From Rhodococcus sp. CH91 (lineage in GTDB: Bacteria; Actinomycetota; Actinomycetes; Mycobacteriales; Mycobacteriaceae): a stretch of 64,000 nucleotides of DNA. The notes beneath the pieces are model-generated. The model made no database searches and had not been told where the DNA came from. It was given only the letters and a program-made list of their open reading frames with translations. The position numbers and the translations under genes are program-made. The DNA lies in assembly GCF_022554085.1 (NCBI RefSeq), contig NZ_JAKFYR010000006.1:189484-253483 (forward strand), in the 5' to 3' direction. The stretch's first letter is position 1; every line of letters starts with the position of its first letter. Shown here piece by piece: positions 20,735 through 28,151 of this stretch.

Positions 20735-20944
20735 ACGTCCTCCCCGGTCGAATGCATCGAACCCGACGGGAGAATGAAATCACGCATGCCGGCGGCGGCG
20801 AGGTGGGATGGTCGACCTTGCGGCGAATGCGGTCCGGATCGATTACGTTTCCGCAAGGTTCGACCGACCCGGTCGAATCACGACCAGTTGTTGCGGGTCA
20901 TGAAGTTGCATGCGTATCGACACCCATTGTTGTAGGGTGCGGCC
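20735..20944. other. Gap between isomerase-like gene and erm leader
   Basis: About 210 bases between divergent genes. It must hold the promoters for both sides; the clear element is TAGGGT at 20933-20938 for the erm leader. A TTGCAT at 20906-20911 is a poor -35 candidate with 21-nt spacing. No ORF, repeat or RNA gene is evident. Confidence 0.4.
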
Positions 20945-20998
20945 GTGGGAATCATGAGCTTCGCATCAACCATGTTCGGCAGGCTCCGCCGCTTCTAG
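20945..20998 (+). CDS. ermL: erm leader peptide with RLR stalling motif
   Basis: Short ORF VGIMSFASTMFGRLRRF (GTG at 20945) or 14 residues from the ATG at 20954. It contains Arg-Leu-Arg, the motif at which macrolide-bound ribosomes stall in the ErmD/ErmX class of leader peptides. TAGGGT at 20933-20938 ends 6 nt before the GTG, suggesting a leaderless transcript. The Arg-Leu-Arg codons fall inside the first arm of the hairpin set that follows, as expected for attenuation of the methylase gene at 21109. Confidence 0.7.
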   Translation: MGIMSFASTMFGRLRRF

Positions 20999-21096
20999 CG
21001 GCGGAAAGCGAGCTTTCGACACGCTCCGCCGCTTTTCAGCACGTCAGTTGCTGGGCGGCGTCCTTGTGCTGCCCGGGCCACCCCACTATTGCCCGG
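20984..21096 (+). promoter_or_regulatory. erm translational attenuator hairpins
   Basis: Arm 1 TCCGCCGCT (20985-20993) pairs perfectly with arm 2 AGCGGCGGA (20997-21005). Arm 3 repeats TCCGCCGCT at 21025-21033, so arm 2 can switch partner when a ribosome stalls on the leader. Further on CCGGGC (21073-21078) pairs with GCCCGG (21091-21096), which covers part of the erm Shine-Dalgarno GGAG. This is the normal logic of induction by macrolides; the folding has not been computed. Confidence 0.6.
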
Positions 21097-21108
21097 AGTG
21101 AATACCCC

Positions 21109-21921
21109 ATGCCTACCTACCGTGCCGGCCGCCACGAGCTCGGCCAGAACTTCCTCACCGACCGCAAAGCAGTCGATACGATCGTCGATCTCGTTTCTCG
21201 AACAGACGGCCCGATCATCGAAATCGGCTCCGGTGATGGGGCGTTGACATTGCCCTTACAGGCCCTACGCCGCCCGATCACAGCGATCGAGGTCGACCCG
21301 CGACATGCACGACGGCTTCAACACCGCGTCGCCCCGAATACGACGGTCGTGCACGCAGACTTTCTGCGCTACCGACTGCCCCGAACACCGCACACAATCG
21401 TGGGGAACTTGCCGTTCCACCACACCACGGCGATGTTGCGTCACATCCTGCACGCCGAACACTGGACAGCGTCGGTCCTGCTCGTGCAATGGGAGGTTGC
21501 ACGTCGTCGTGCAGCGATCGGTGGCGCAACGATGATGACCGCGCAATGGTGGCCGTGGTACGAGTTCGGCCTGGCCGGCCGTGTTCCCGCGTCGGCGTTC
21601 ACACCACGGCCGGGAGTCGATGCAGGACTGATGACCATCGCTCGGCGGACCGTTCCACTCGTCGACCCCGTGCTTCGGCCCCGATACAGCGCCTTCGTCC
21701 ACGCCGTCTTCACCAGCAAAGGCCACGGCCTGCATCAGATCTTGCCGCGGGTCGCCGGCCGATCCTGCGAAGCCGCGGTCGAGAAGTGGCTCGCCGTCCA
21801 ACGATTTCGGGGCGTACCGCTGCCGCGCGATCTCTCACCCGGCCAGTGGTCCGAGCTCTTCGCGATCATCCATCGATGCTCTTCAACTACCGATCGGAAG
21901 TGGGCCGAGCACCGACGATGA
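21109..21921 (+). CDS. erm: 23S rRNA (adenine-N6)-dimethyltransferase, Erm family
   Basis: 270-aa Rossmann-fold methylase that dimethylates A2058 of 23S rRNA and gives macrolide-lincosamide-streptogramin B resistance. It begins like ErmX-type proteins (GRHELGQNFLTD). SAM motif I is EIGSGDG at 38-44, acidic Glu61 follows in motif II, and the catalytic motif IV is NLPF at 100-103 (NLPF rather than KsgA NLPY). GGAG lies about 10 nt before the ATG. An inducible leader lies upstream and an IS481-type remnant begins at its stop codon. The locus has no counterpart at this place in M. tuberculosis, so lateral acquisition is likely. Confidence 0.9.
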   Translation: MPTYRAGRHELGQNFLTDRKAVDTIVDLVSRTDGPIIEIGSGDGALTLPLQALRRPITAIEVDPRHARRLQHRVAPNTTVVHADFLRYRLPRTPHTIVGNLPFHHTTAMLRHILHAEHWTASVLLVQWEVARRRAAIGGATMMTAQWWPWYEFGLAGRVPASAFTPRPGVDAGLMTIARRTVPLVDPVLRPRYSAFVHAVFTSKGHGLHQILPRVAGRSCEAAVEKWLAVQRFRGVPLPRDLSPGQWSELFAIIHRCSSTTDRKWAEHRR

Positions 21922-22177
21922 CGCACCCGAACGCCCGAGGGAAGTACTGACCCGGATCGAGTTCTTGTGCCGCGAGCGGAAGTGGTCGGCCCGCCGAATC
22001 GCCCTGGAGCCGGCGGCTGACGGCGTCACGATCTCGGTGCGTACGGTCGGCCGGCCGCCGCCTGCAAGCACACTTCGGTCCGGCGTCACCAAGGTCATGG
22101 CCCATGCAACTAGTTGGACGATCGCCAGCGGTCCCGGCCATCCGAACCGGGAGCACACACCATCGGTGTCCCCTTGA
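21918..22177 (+). pseudogene. IS481-type transposase remnant
   Basis: The frame from 21950 reads TRIEFLCRERKWSARRIALE followed by PAADGVTISVRTVGR, a pattern I know from the second helix-turn-helix of IS481-family transposases. Just upstream, at the ATG overlapping the erm stop (21918), MTHPNARG resembles the usual N-terminus of such transposases but stops after ten codons. The middle and catalytic DDE part are absent, so this is an internally deleted scrap. Ends are uncertain; homology after 22054 is lost. Confidence 0.45.
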
Positions 22178-22802
22178 CTGTTACTCCGGTAGCACCCGGG
22201 GTGGAACAGTAGGAACCGGGATGCACAGTGCCGCCATCCGACTGTGGTGGGGCCGGCGGTGGCGTGTATTCGGCGGCAGGCGGCGGGGTGTACCGAGGCG
22301 CAGGCGGCGCGGTGTACTCGGTCGTCGGCGGAGGCGTGTAGGCAGGAGCAGGCGGCGTGTACTCGGTTGTAGGGGCTGCAGTGGTCGTCTCGACCCCAGG
22401 AACCAGCGGCGCCTGAGCCGGCGCCTCGGAAGCCGCGGTAGGGGCCGTCGTCGTCACTCGAGGCGTTGTCGTCGTCGGTTGCGTCGTCGTTGTGGTCGGA
22501 GCGACCGAACTGGTGGTAGTGGAGACCACCACCGACGATGAATCCGTCTTCGGCTCTTCCTCACCGACAGCGGCCCCTAGTGCAAGGAGTCCGACGAACC
22601 CGGCTCCGACCACCCACGGCCATTTCCGGCGCTTCTTCCCGTCGCCCGAAGCCGGGTCGCCCCCTGAGCCGACAGGACCGAAGACCTGAGTGGGGGCATC
22701 GCCACCTCTGGGTCTGGTTTGATCCGTCCACTGCAGACCGTCCCAGTAGCGCTCGATGGAAGGGTCGTAGGGGTCGGGATGCCAACCGGCAGGAGGGTTC
22801 AT
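22110..22802 (-). CDS. DUF2510 membrane protein with Thr/Pro-rich exterior
   Basis: 230-aa protein. Residues 1-30 are a DUF2510 module (PAGWHPDP, RYWDGLQWT; Trp7, Trp20, Trp25). A basic stretch and one membrane helix follow at about 62-80. The outside part is Thr-rich, then holds imperfect repeats of the type YTPPPxxE, and ends in a small region with two Cys (YCSTPGATG, MVCAPGSDG). Function unknown; the topology suggests cell-wall spanning. The ATG at 22802 has an AGGAGG site. Confidence 0.75.
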   Translation of the reverse strand: MNPPAGWHPDPYDPSIERYWDGLQWTDQTRPRGGDAPTQVFGPVGSGGDPASGDGKKRRKWPWVVGAGFVGLLALGAAVGEEEPKTDSSSVVVSTTTSSVAPTTTTTQPTTTTPRVTTTAPTAASEAPAQAPLVPGVETTTAAPTTEYTPPAPAYTPPPTTEYTAPPAPRYTPPPAAEYTPPPAPPQSDGGTVHPGSYCSTPGATGVTVKGTPMVCAPGSDGRDRWRSSN

Positions 22803-22974
22803 GATCGATCCGTTTCCGAGGAGTACGTTCCTCGGAACTTCGCGAATACCGATCGGTTTGTTACGGGTCGGCCGCGTGATCGGCGAGAGAGCCTCGGCTG
22901 CCGGCGAGGATTCCCTCGACCCTGCACGAGAGGCACCGCCCCGGACCGGTGATCGCGACTTGTTAACCTGCGTT

Positions 22975-23439
22975 GTGTTCAGAGTGATGTTCCACGAGCC
23001 GCGCATTCCCCCCAACACCGGCAATGCCATCCGCATGGTCGCCGCGACGGGTGCGGAGCTGCACCTGGTGGAACCGCTCGGATTCGACCTGTCGGAGCCG
23101 AAGCTGCGGCGCGCCGGTCTGGACTACCACGACCTCGCGTCGGTCACCGTGCACAGCGATCTCGCGGCCGCGTGGGCGGCCTTGCAGCCGGAGCGGGTCT
23201 TCGCGTTCACGGCACACGGCACGGCGAACTACGCGGAGATCGAGTACCGGGCCGGCGACGTCCTGCTGTTCGGCCCGGAGCCGACCGGACTGTCGCCCGA
23301 GGTGCTCGCCGACCCGCATGTCACCGACCAGGTCCGCATCCCGATGCTGCCCGGCCGGCGGTCGCTGAATCTGTCCAATGCTGCCGCCGTCGCCTGCTAC
23401 GAAGCGTGGCGGCAGCACGGATTTCCCGGGGCTGTCTAG
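22975..23439 (+). CDS. trmL: tRNA (cytidine(34)-2'-O)-methyltransferase, SPOUT family
   Basis: 154-aa SPOUT methylase for wobble nucleotide 34. The knot motifs are visible: NTGNAIRMVAATGAELHLVE, FGPEPTGLSPEVL and RSLNLSNAAAVACYE. Length equals Rv3366 (SpoU-like). I choose the GTG at 22975; TAACCT at 22964-22969 ends 5 nt earlier, suggesting leaderless transcription. A GTG at 22984 is an alternative. The stop shares CTAG with the convergent rhodanese gene. Confidence 0.92.
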   Translation: MFRVMFHEPRIPPNTGNAIRMVAATGAELHLVEPLGFDLSEPKLRRAGLDYHDLASVTVHSDLAAAWAALQPERVFAFTAHGTANYAEIEYRAGDVLLFGPEPTGLSPEVLADPHVTDQVRIPMLPGRRSLNLSNAAAVACYEAWRQHGFPGAV

Positions 23440-23744
23440 GCGTCGCTCTCGACGGGGCGGCCCGAGCGGGCCCATCCGTCCGTGCCGCCCGCGACGGACA
23501 CCGCGTCGACGCCGCGACCGGAGAGATACTGCGCAGCCTGCAGGCTGCGGCCACCCACCGCGCAGATGACGTAGACGGTGCCTTCGGTGGGGATCTCGTC
23601 GATCCGCGCGACGAATTCGCTGAGCGGAACGTTTGTGACGCCGGGCACACGCACCTGGGCGTATTCGTCGCGCTCGCGAACGTCGATGACGGCTGCCCCC
23701 TCGGCGAGCCCGGATTCGAGTGCGGCCAGGTCGACCTCACGCAT
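23436..23744 (-). CDS. Rhodanese-like sulfurtransferase
   Basis: 102-aa single-domain rhodanese. AVIDVRERDEYAQ is the CH2A-type motif and VICAVGGRS is the active-site loop, with the catalytic Cys and Arg six apart as in active enzymes. It could carry persulfide sulfur; partner unknown. Convergent with trmL with overlapping stop codons. Confidence 0.88.
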   Translation of the reverse strand: MREVDLAALESGLAEGAAVIDVRERDEYAQVRVPGVTNVPLSEFVARIDEIPTEGTVYVICAVGGRSLQAAQYLSGRGVDAVSVAGGTDGWARSGRPVESDA

Positions 23745-23937
23745 CGTTGTCGGTCCTCTCGGTGTCGGATGTCCCGGCGGTTCCGGACGAGCATTCCCGT
23801 GGGGTGACGAAACGGACAGCCGGGGTAGTGGACATCCGCGCACACGAACAGGAACGCCATACACGGTATCGCGATGCCGGTGGGGAATCCGCGCACTCCC
23901 CCGGCACGCCGGCTCCCGGGCACTTCCGTCCCGCACG

Positions 23938-26900
23938 CTAGCGGAAATCCCGCGATCTGCTCGGCATCCGCAGATCCATGCGCTCGAGATGGTCGGCGAG
24001 GAGCGTGACCACACCTTCGGCGTTCTGGAGTCGGCCCCGGACGAGTAGGGCCGGTGCGGTGTGGGCGAGAGTGCGGTAACGCGCCCACAGACCCACCGAA
24101 CACACCACGTTCACCATCCCGGTCTCGTCCTCGAGGTTGAGGAAGGTGACACCCGCCGCAGTTGCCGGACGCTGCCGGTGGGTCACGGCCCCACCGACGA
24201 GGATGCGGGTCCCGTCCGGCACGTCGTGCAGTTCCGCTGCGGGGATCACCCCGAGCTCGTCGAGTCGGCTGCGCAGGAACTGCGTCGGATAGCTGTCGGG
24301 TGATATTCCTGTGGCCCAGACGTCGGCGGCGGCGAGTTCGAGAGCACTCATCCCCGGTAGGGCCGGCGCCGAGACGGTCCCGATCCCCGGCAGTCGTTCC
24401 GGACGTTGCGCCGCAGCCGGAGCAGCGCCCCACAGGGCTTCGCGGCGGGTCATCCCGAACGACGAGAACGCTCCCGCGGTGGCCAGCGCCTCGACCTGCA
24501 CGGTGGTGAGCCCGTTCCGGGCTGCGAGGTCGGACGGCGAGGCGTAGGGGCCGTGTTCGTCCCGTTCGGTCACGATCCGCTCGGCGAGGTCGTCGCCGAT
24601 GTTCCGCACCGCGGCCAGGCCGAGTCGCACCTCCCGTCCCGAGTTCTCGAGGCCGGCGTGCGCGAGGCTCACCGACACGTCGGGAGCGTGGACGACGACA
24701 CCGTGACGCCGGGCATCCGCGACCAGCGACTGAGGTGAATAGAAACCCATCGGCTGGGCACGCAGCAGACCCGCACAGAATGCAGCGGGATGATGCAGTT
24801 TGAACCAGGCCGAATAGAACACGAGCGACGCAAAGCTCTGCGAATGGCTCTCGGGGAAACCGAAATTCGCGAAGGCATACAGTTTCTCGTAGATGCGGTC
24901 GGCGACCTCTCCCGTGATGCCGTGCACTTCCCGCATCCCCTCGTAGAGCCGGCCGCGCAGCCGTTCCATCTTCTCGGGAGAGCGTTTCGAGCCCATCGCG
25001 CGTCGCAACCGATCCGCCTCCGCCGCACTGAATCCCGCAACCTCGACGGCCATCTGCATGAGTTGTTCCTGGAACAGCGGAACCCCGAGCGTCCGTTCGA
25101 GTGCTTTCTCCAGGCACGGATGGTCGTACGTGACAGGTTCGAGCCCGTTGCGCCGCCGGATGTAGGGGTGCACCGAACCACCCTGGATCGGTCCGGGCCG
25201 GATGATCGCCACCTCGATGACCAGATCGTAGAAGCAGCGCGGCTTCAGCCGTGGCAGGGTGGCCATCTGCGCCCGCGATTCCACCTGGAAGACGCCGACC
25301 GAATCGGCGCGGCGCAACATCTCGTAGACCCCCTCCTCCGAGAGGTCGAGTTGCGCGAGATCGACTCGGACACCTTCGTGTTCGGCCACGAGATCGATCA
25401 TGTAGTGCAGCGCGGAGAGCATGCCGAGGCCGAGCAGGTCGAACTTCACCAGCCCCGCCGAGGCGCAGTCGTCCTTGTCCCACTGCAGGACGGTGCGCCC
25501 TTCCATTCGCGCCCATTCGACGGGGCACACGTCCGCGATGGGCCGGTCGCAGATCACCATGCCGCCCGAGTGGATACCGAGATGCCTGGGGAGACCTTCG
25601 ATCTGCTCGGCGAGATCGAGGACCGCCTCGGGGATCCGTTCGTCGGTTTCGACCCGAACCCCACCCCACCGGCCGATCTGCTTGCTCCATGCGTCCTGTT
25701 GCCCCTGCGAGTACCCGAGGGCGCGGGCCATGTCGCGGACCGCGGAACGGCCGCGGTAGGTGATGACGTTCGCGACCTGCGCCGCGTTGATACGGCCGTA
25801 CTTCCGGTAGACGTGCTGGATCGCCTCTTCTCGCCGATCGGACTCGATGTCGAGGTCGATGTCGGGCGGACCGTCGCGTTCGGGCGACAGGAAGCGCTCG
25901 AACAGCAGGTCGTTGCCGACGGGATCGACGTTGGTGATGCCGATGGCATAGCAGACCGCCGAGTTGGCGGCCGATCCCCTTCCCTGGCAGAGGATATCGT
26001 CCCGTCTGCAGAAATCGACGATGTCGTGGACGACGAGGAAGTATCCCGGGAACCCCAGACGCCCGATGACCTCGAGTTCGTGTTCGATCTGCCGGTAGGC
26101 GGCGGGATTGTGATCGACCGGCCCGTATCGGCGCCTCGCCCCGTCGTATGTGAGCTCGCGTAACCAGGTGAATTCGGTATGCCCCTCGGGGACGTCGAAG
26201 GGTGGCAGTCGCGGGGCGACGAGACGCAGGTCGAAGGCGCATTCACGACCGATGTCGGCGGCAGCGTGCACGACACCCGGAAAAGCCGCGAACAACCGTG
26301 CCATCTCCTCCCCCGAGCGGAGGTGCCCGCCCCCGGCCGGCGGGAGCCTGCCCGCGGCCGTATCGAGGCTCTGCCGGTCGGAGACAGCCGCCATAGCCAT
26401 CGCCAGACGTCGCCGTTGCGGCTGCGCGAAGTGCGCCGCCGTGCTCGCGATGCACGAGATCCGGTGCCGTCGCGCAAGATCGAAGAGAGCACTGTTGCGT
26501 TCGTGATCGTCCGGATGGCCGTGCCAGGTCAGCTCGACGGTTACCCGGTCGGCACCGAACCGGTCGACGAGGTCGAGCAGCGCCGCCTCGGCGGCGGAAC
26601 TCCCGCCGGCGTCGAGCGCCTGTCGTAGATGCCCTCTGCGACAACCGGTGAGGATCTGCCAGTGCCCACCGGCGGCATCGGTGAGCGCGTCGTAGTCGTA
26701 TCTCGGGTTGTTCTTCTCCCCTCCCGCGAGGTGCGCATCGGCGATCTGCCGGGACAGACGCCGATAGCCTTCCTGTCCGCGGGCGAGGACGAGCAGATGC
26801 GCGTCGTCGAGGCCCAGTTCCGCACCGAAGACGGTGGGCAGTGCGAGTTCGCGGGCCACTTCCGCGAACCGCACCGCTCCGTACAGACCGTCGTGGTCGG

Positions 26901-27195
26901 TCACGGCGAGAGCCTCGAGCCCGAGCCGTACCGCTTCCTCGGTGAGCTCTTCCGGTGACGAAGCGCCGTCGAGAAAGCTGAACGCCGAATGGGCATGCAA
27001 TTCCGCGTAGGGCACGACCGGCCCTTCCGGGCGGCGTACCCGCGCCTCGTACGCGTCCCTGGTGCGCGACCAGGCCGGACTGTCGTTCCCGTCGCCGGGG
27101 CGTTCGGCATCCCTGCGCGAAGCACCGGGACGGGGCCGCCCCGAGAGCACGCGCTCCATTTCCGACCAGGTCGGCGGACCGTTTCCCCATCCCAC
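23938..27195 (-). CDS. dnaE2: Error-prone DNA polymerase DnaE2
   Basis: 1085-aa C-family polymerase used for damage-induced mutagenesis. The N-terminal PHP domain starts at YAELHAHSAFSFLDG. The palm carries PDIDLDIESDRRE, which holds two catalytic acids, and the C-terminal part has an OB domain. The GTG at 27195 is chosen for the AGGAGG site just upstream and gives the usual DnaE2 length (the replicative DnaE1 is longer). A LexA-type box lies 29 nt upstream. Its partners imuA' and imuB lie 10 kb further on in this window. Synteny with Rv3370c. Confidence 0.95.
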   Translation of the reverse strand: MGWGNGPPTWSEMERVLSGRPRPGASRRDAERPGDGNDSPAWSRTRDAYEARVRRPEGPVVPYAELHAHSAFSFLDGASSPEELTEEAVRLGLEALAVTDHDGLYGAVRFAEVARELALPTVFGAELGLDDAHLLVLARGQEGYRRLSRQIADAHLAGGEKNNPRYDYDALTDAAGGHWQILTGCRRGHLRQALDAGGSSAAEAALLDLVDRFGADRVTVELTWHGHPDDHERNSALFDLARRHRISCIASTAAHFAQPQRRRLAMAMAAVSDRQSLDTAAGRLPPAGGGHLRSGEEMARLFAAFPGVVHAAADIGRECAFDLRLVAPRLPPFDVPEGHTEFTWLRELTYDGARRRYGPVDHNPAAYRQIEHELEVIGRLGFPGYFLVVHDIVDFCRRDDILCQGRGSAANSAVCYAIGITNVDPVGNDLLFERFLSPERDGPPDIDLDIESDRREEAIQHVYRKYGRINAAQVANVITYRGRSAVRDMARALGYSQGQQDAWSKQIGRWGGVRVETDERIPEAVLDLAEQIEGLPRHLGIHSGGMVICDRPIADVCPVEWARMEGRTVLQWDKDDCASAGLVKFDLLGLGMLSALHYMIDLVAEHEGVRVDLAQLDLSEEGVYEMLRRADSVGVFQVESRAQMATLPRLKPRCFYDLVIEVAIIRPGPIQGGSVHPYIRRRNGLEPVTYDHPCLEKALERTLGVPLFQEQLMQMAVEVAGFSAAEADRLRRAMGSKRSPEKMERLRGRLYEGMREVHGITGEVADRIYEKLYAFANFGFPESHSQSFASLVFYSAWFKLHHPAAFCAGLLRAQPMGFYSPQSLVADARRHGVVVHAPDVSVSLAHAGLENSGREVRLGLAAVRNIGDDLAERIVTERDEHGPYASPSDLAARNGLTTVQVEALATAGAFSSFGMTRREALWGAAPAAAQRPERLPGIGTVSAPALPGMSALELAAADVWATGISPDSYPTQFLRSRLDELGVIPAAELHDVPDGTRILVGGAVTHRQRPATAAGVTFLNLEDETGMVNVVCSVGLWARYRTLAHTAPALLVRGRLQNAEGVVTLLADHLERMDLRMPSRSRDFR

Positions 27196-27223
27196 GCCGG
27201 CACCTCCTCGACGAAACCAGTAT

Positions 27224-27237
27224 CGCACATATGTTCG
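27224..27237 (-). promoter_or_regulatory. LexA (SOS) box of dnaE2
   Basis: CGCACATATGTTCG differs at one base from the mycobacterial/Gram-positive SOS box CGAACATATGTTCG. It is 29 nt upstream of the dnaE2 start and next to a palindromic GTTCGAAC. Confidence 0.75.
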
Positions 27238-27299
27238 AACAGGCGACTCGAAGATCCGGTCCCGTCGACGCACGGTGCGACGGCCACCGCACAGCCGAC

Positions 27300-27317
27300 T
27301 GCAACCCAGCGGTTGCA
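27300..27317. promoter_or_regulatory. Inverted repeat operator 1 (TGCAAC-N6-GTTGCA)
   Basis: TGCAAC at 27300-27305 and GTTGCA at 27312-27317 separated by 6 nt. Same arms and spacing as operator 2, centred 33 bp downstream (about three helical turns). Likely binding site for the ArsR-type regulator encoded in the operon. Confidence 0.6.
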
Positions 27318-27330
27318 TCACCGCAGATTC

Positions 27331-27352
27331 AGTGCAACCCTGTAGTTGCACT
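27331..27352. promoter_or_regulatory. Inverted repeat operator 2 (AGTGCAAC-N6-GTTGCACT)
   Basis: Perfect 8-bp arms with a 6-nt spacer, ending 18 nt before the SRPBCC start codon. It overlaps the likely core promoter and so would give repression when bound. Confidence 0.65.
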
Positions 27353-27370
27353 TCTATCGAAGGAGAAGCC

Positions 27371-27829
27371 ATGACCGACGATCTCGACCGCATCGAACGC
27401 GGCATCACGATCGACGCCCCCGTCGAGCGGGTGTGGGCGCTCGTATCCGAGCCCGGTTGGTACATCAACGATCACGAATGGACCGACCATCGGCTCGAAC
27501 GCGACGGAGACCTGACCACGGTGCACGATCCCGTCCACGGCGCCTTCGTCTTCCGTACGGTGACCCTCGACGAGCCGCACTACGCGGCCTTCCGGTGGCT
27601 GGCCGATCACACCGACCCCGACAGCCCCTCCACTCTCGTCGAGTTCCGGCTCACCGCACTCGACACCGGGCTCACCGAACTACGGGTGATCGAAACCGGA
27701 TTCGAGTCACTTCCCGGCGATGCCGGAGAGCGACGCACCCGCTTCGAGGAGAATTCCCGGGGGTGGGTCACCGAACTGGAGATCGCCAAGAGCCATCTCG
27801 AGAAGGACGGAACCGTTGCCTCACACTGA
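27371..27829 (+). CDS. SRPBCC (AHSA1-like) domain protein
   Basis: 152-aa START/Bet v1-like protein: GITIDAPVERVWALVSEPGWY at the start and a long C-terminal helix (FEENSRGWVTELEIAKSHLEK). Members bind hydrophobic ligands or act in stress. AAGGAG precedes the ATG. It is paired with an overlapping ArsR-type regulator gene, an arrangement seen often in actinobacteria. Ligand unknown. Confidence 0.85.
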   Translation: MTDDLDRIERGITIDAPVERVWALVSEPGWYINDHEWTDHRLERDGDLTTVHDPVHGAFVFRTVTLDEPHYAAFRWLADHTDPDSPSTLVEFRLTALDTGLTELRVIETGFESLPGDAGERRTRFEENSRGWVTELEIAKSHLEKDGTVASH

Positions 27830-28151
27830 CGAGACGCCCACCGATCTGCATCCCGTCTTCGCCGCCCTCGCGGACGACACCCGCTGGCGCATCCTGCAAC
27901 GACTCGGACGCTCACCGGCTTCGGCGTCCGGTCTCGCAGCCGAGTTCACCGTCTCCCGCCAGGCGATAGCCAAACATCTGGCGGTGCTCGAGGGGTGCGG
28001 TCTCGTCACGTCCGAACGAGTGGGCCGCGAGATCCGGTTCTCCGCGGCCGGATCGAGACTCAGCGCCGTGGGACGCGCGATCGACGCAGTGGGGGCGGGC
28101 TGGGAACGTCGCCTGTCGGCGATCAAGGGCGCGGCCGAGAACGCTCAGTAA
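27816..28151 (+). CDS. ArsR/SmtB-family winged-helix repressor
   Basis: 111-aa regulator. VFAALADDTRWRILQRLG starts the wHTH, and AAEFTVSRQAIAKHLAVLEG contains the recognition helix. No metal-binding ELCVCDL-type motif is present, so it is of the non-metal subgroup. I choose the TTG at 27816, with AGAAGGA upstream and 14 nt overlapping the SRPBCC gene. A longer ATG start at 27720 lies deep inside that gene. Probably autoregulates through the two TGCAAC palindromes. Confidence 0.8.
   Translation: MPHTDETPTDLHPVFAALADDTRWRILQRLGRSPASASGLAAEFTVSRQAIAKHLAVLEGCGLVTSERVGREIRFSAAGSRLSAVGRAIDAVGAGWERRLSAIKGAAENAQ

Noticed and set aside
20850-20885. GGTTCGACC...GGTCGAATC looked like a tRNA T-arm
   Set aside because: No acceptor stem, anticodon arm or D-arm can be placed around it.
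22230-22480. Repetitive sequence resembling a short repeat array
   Set aside because: It is the codon repeat of the Thr/Pro-rich tail of the DUF2510 protein; no spacers of constant length, so not a CRISPR array.
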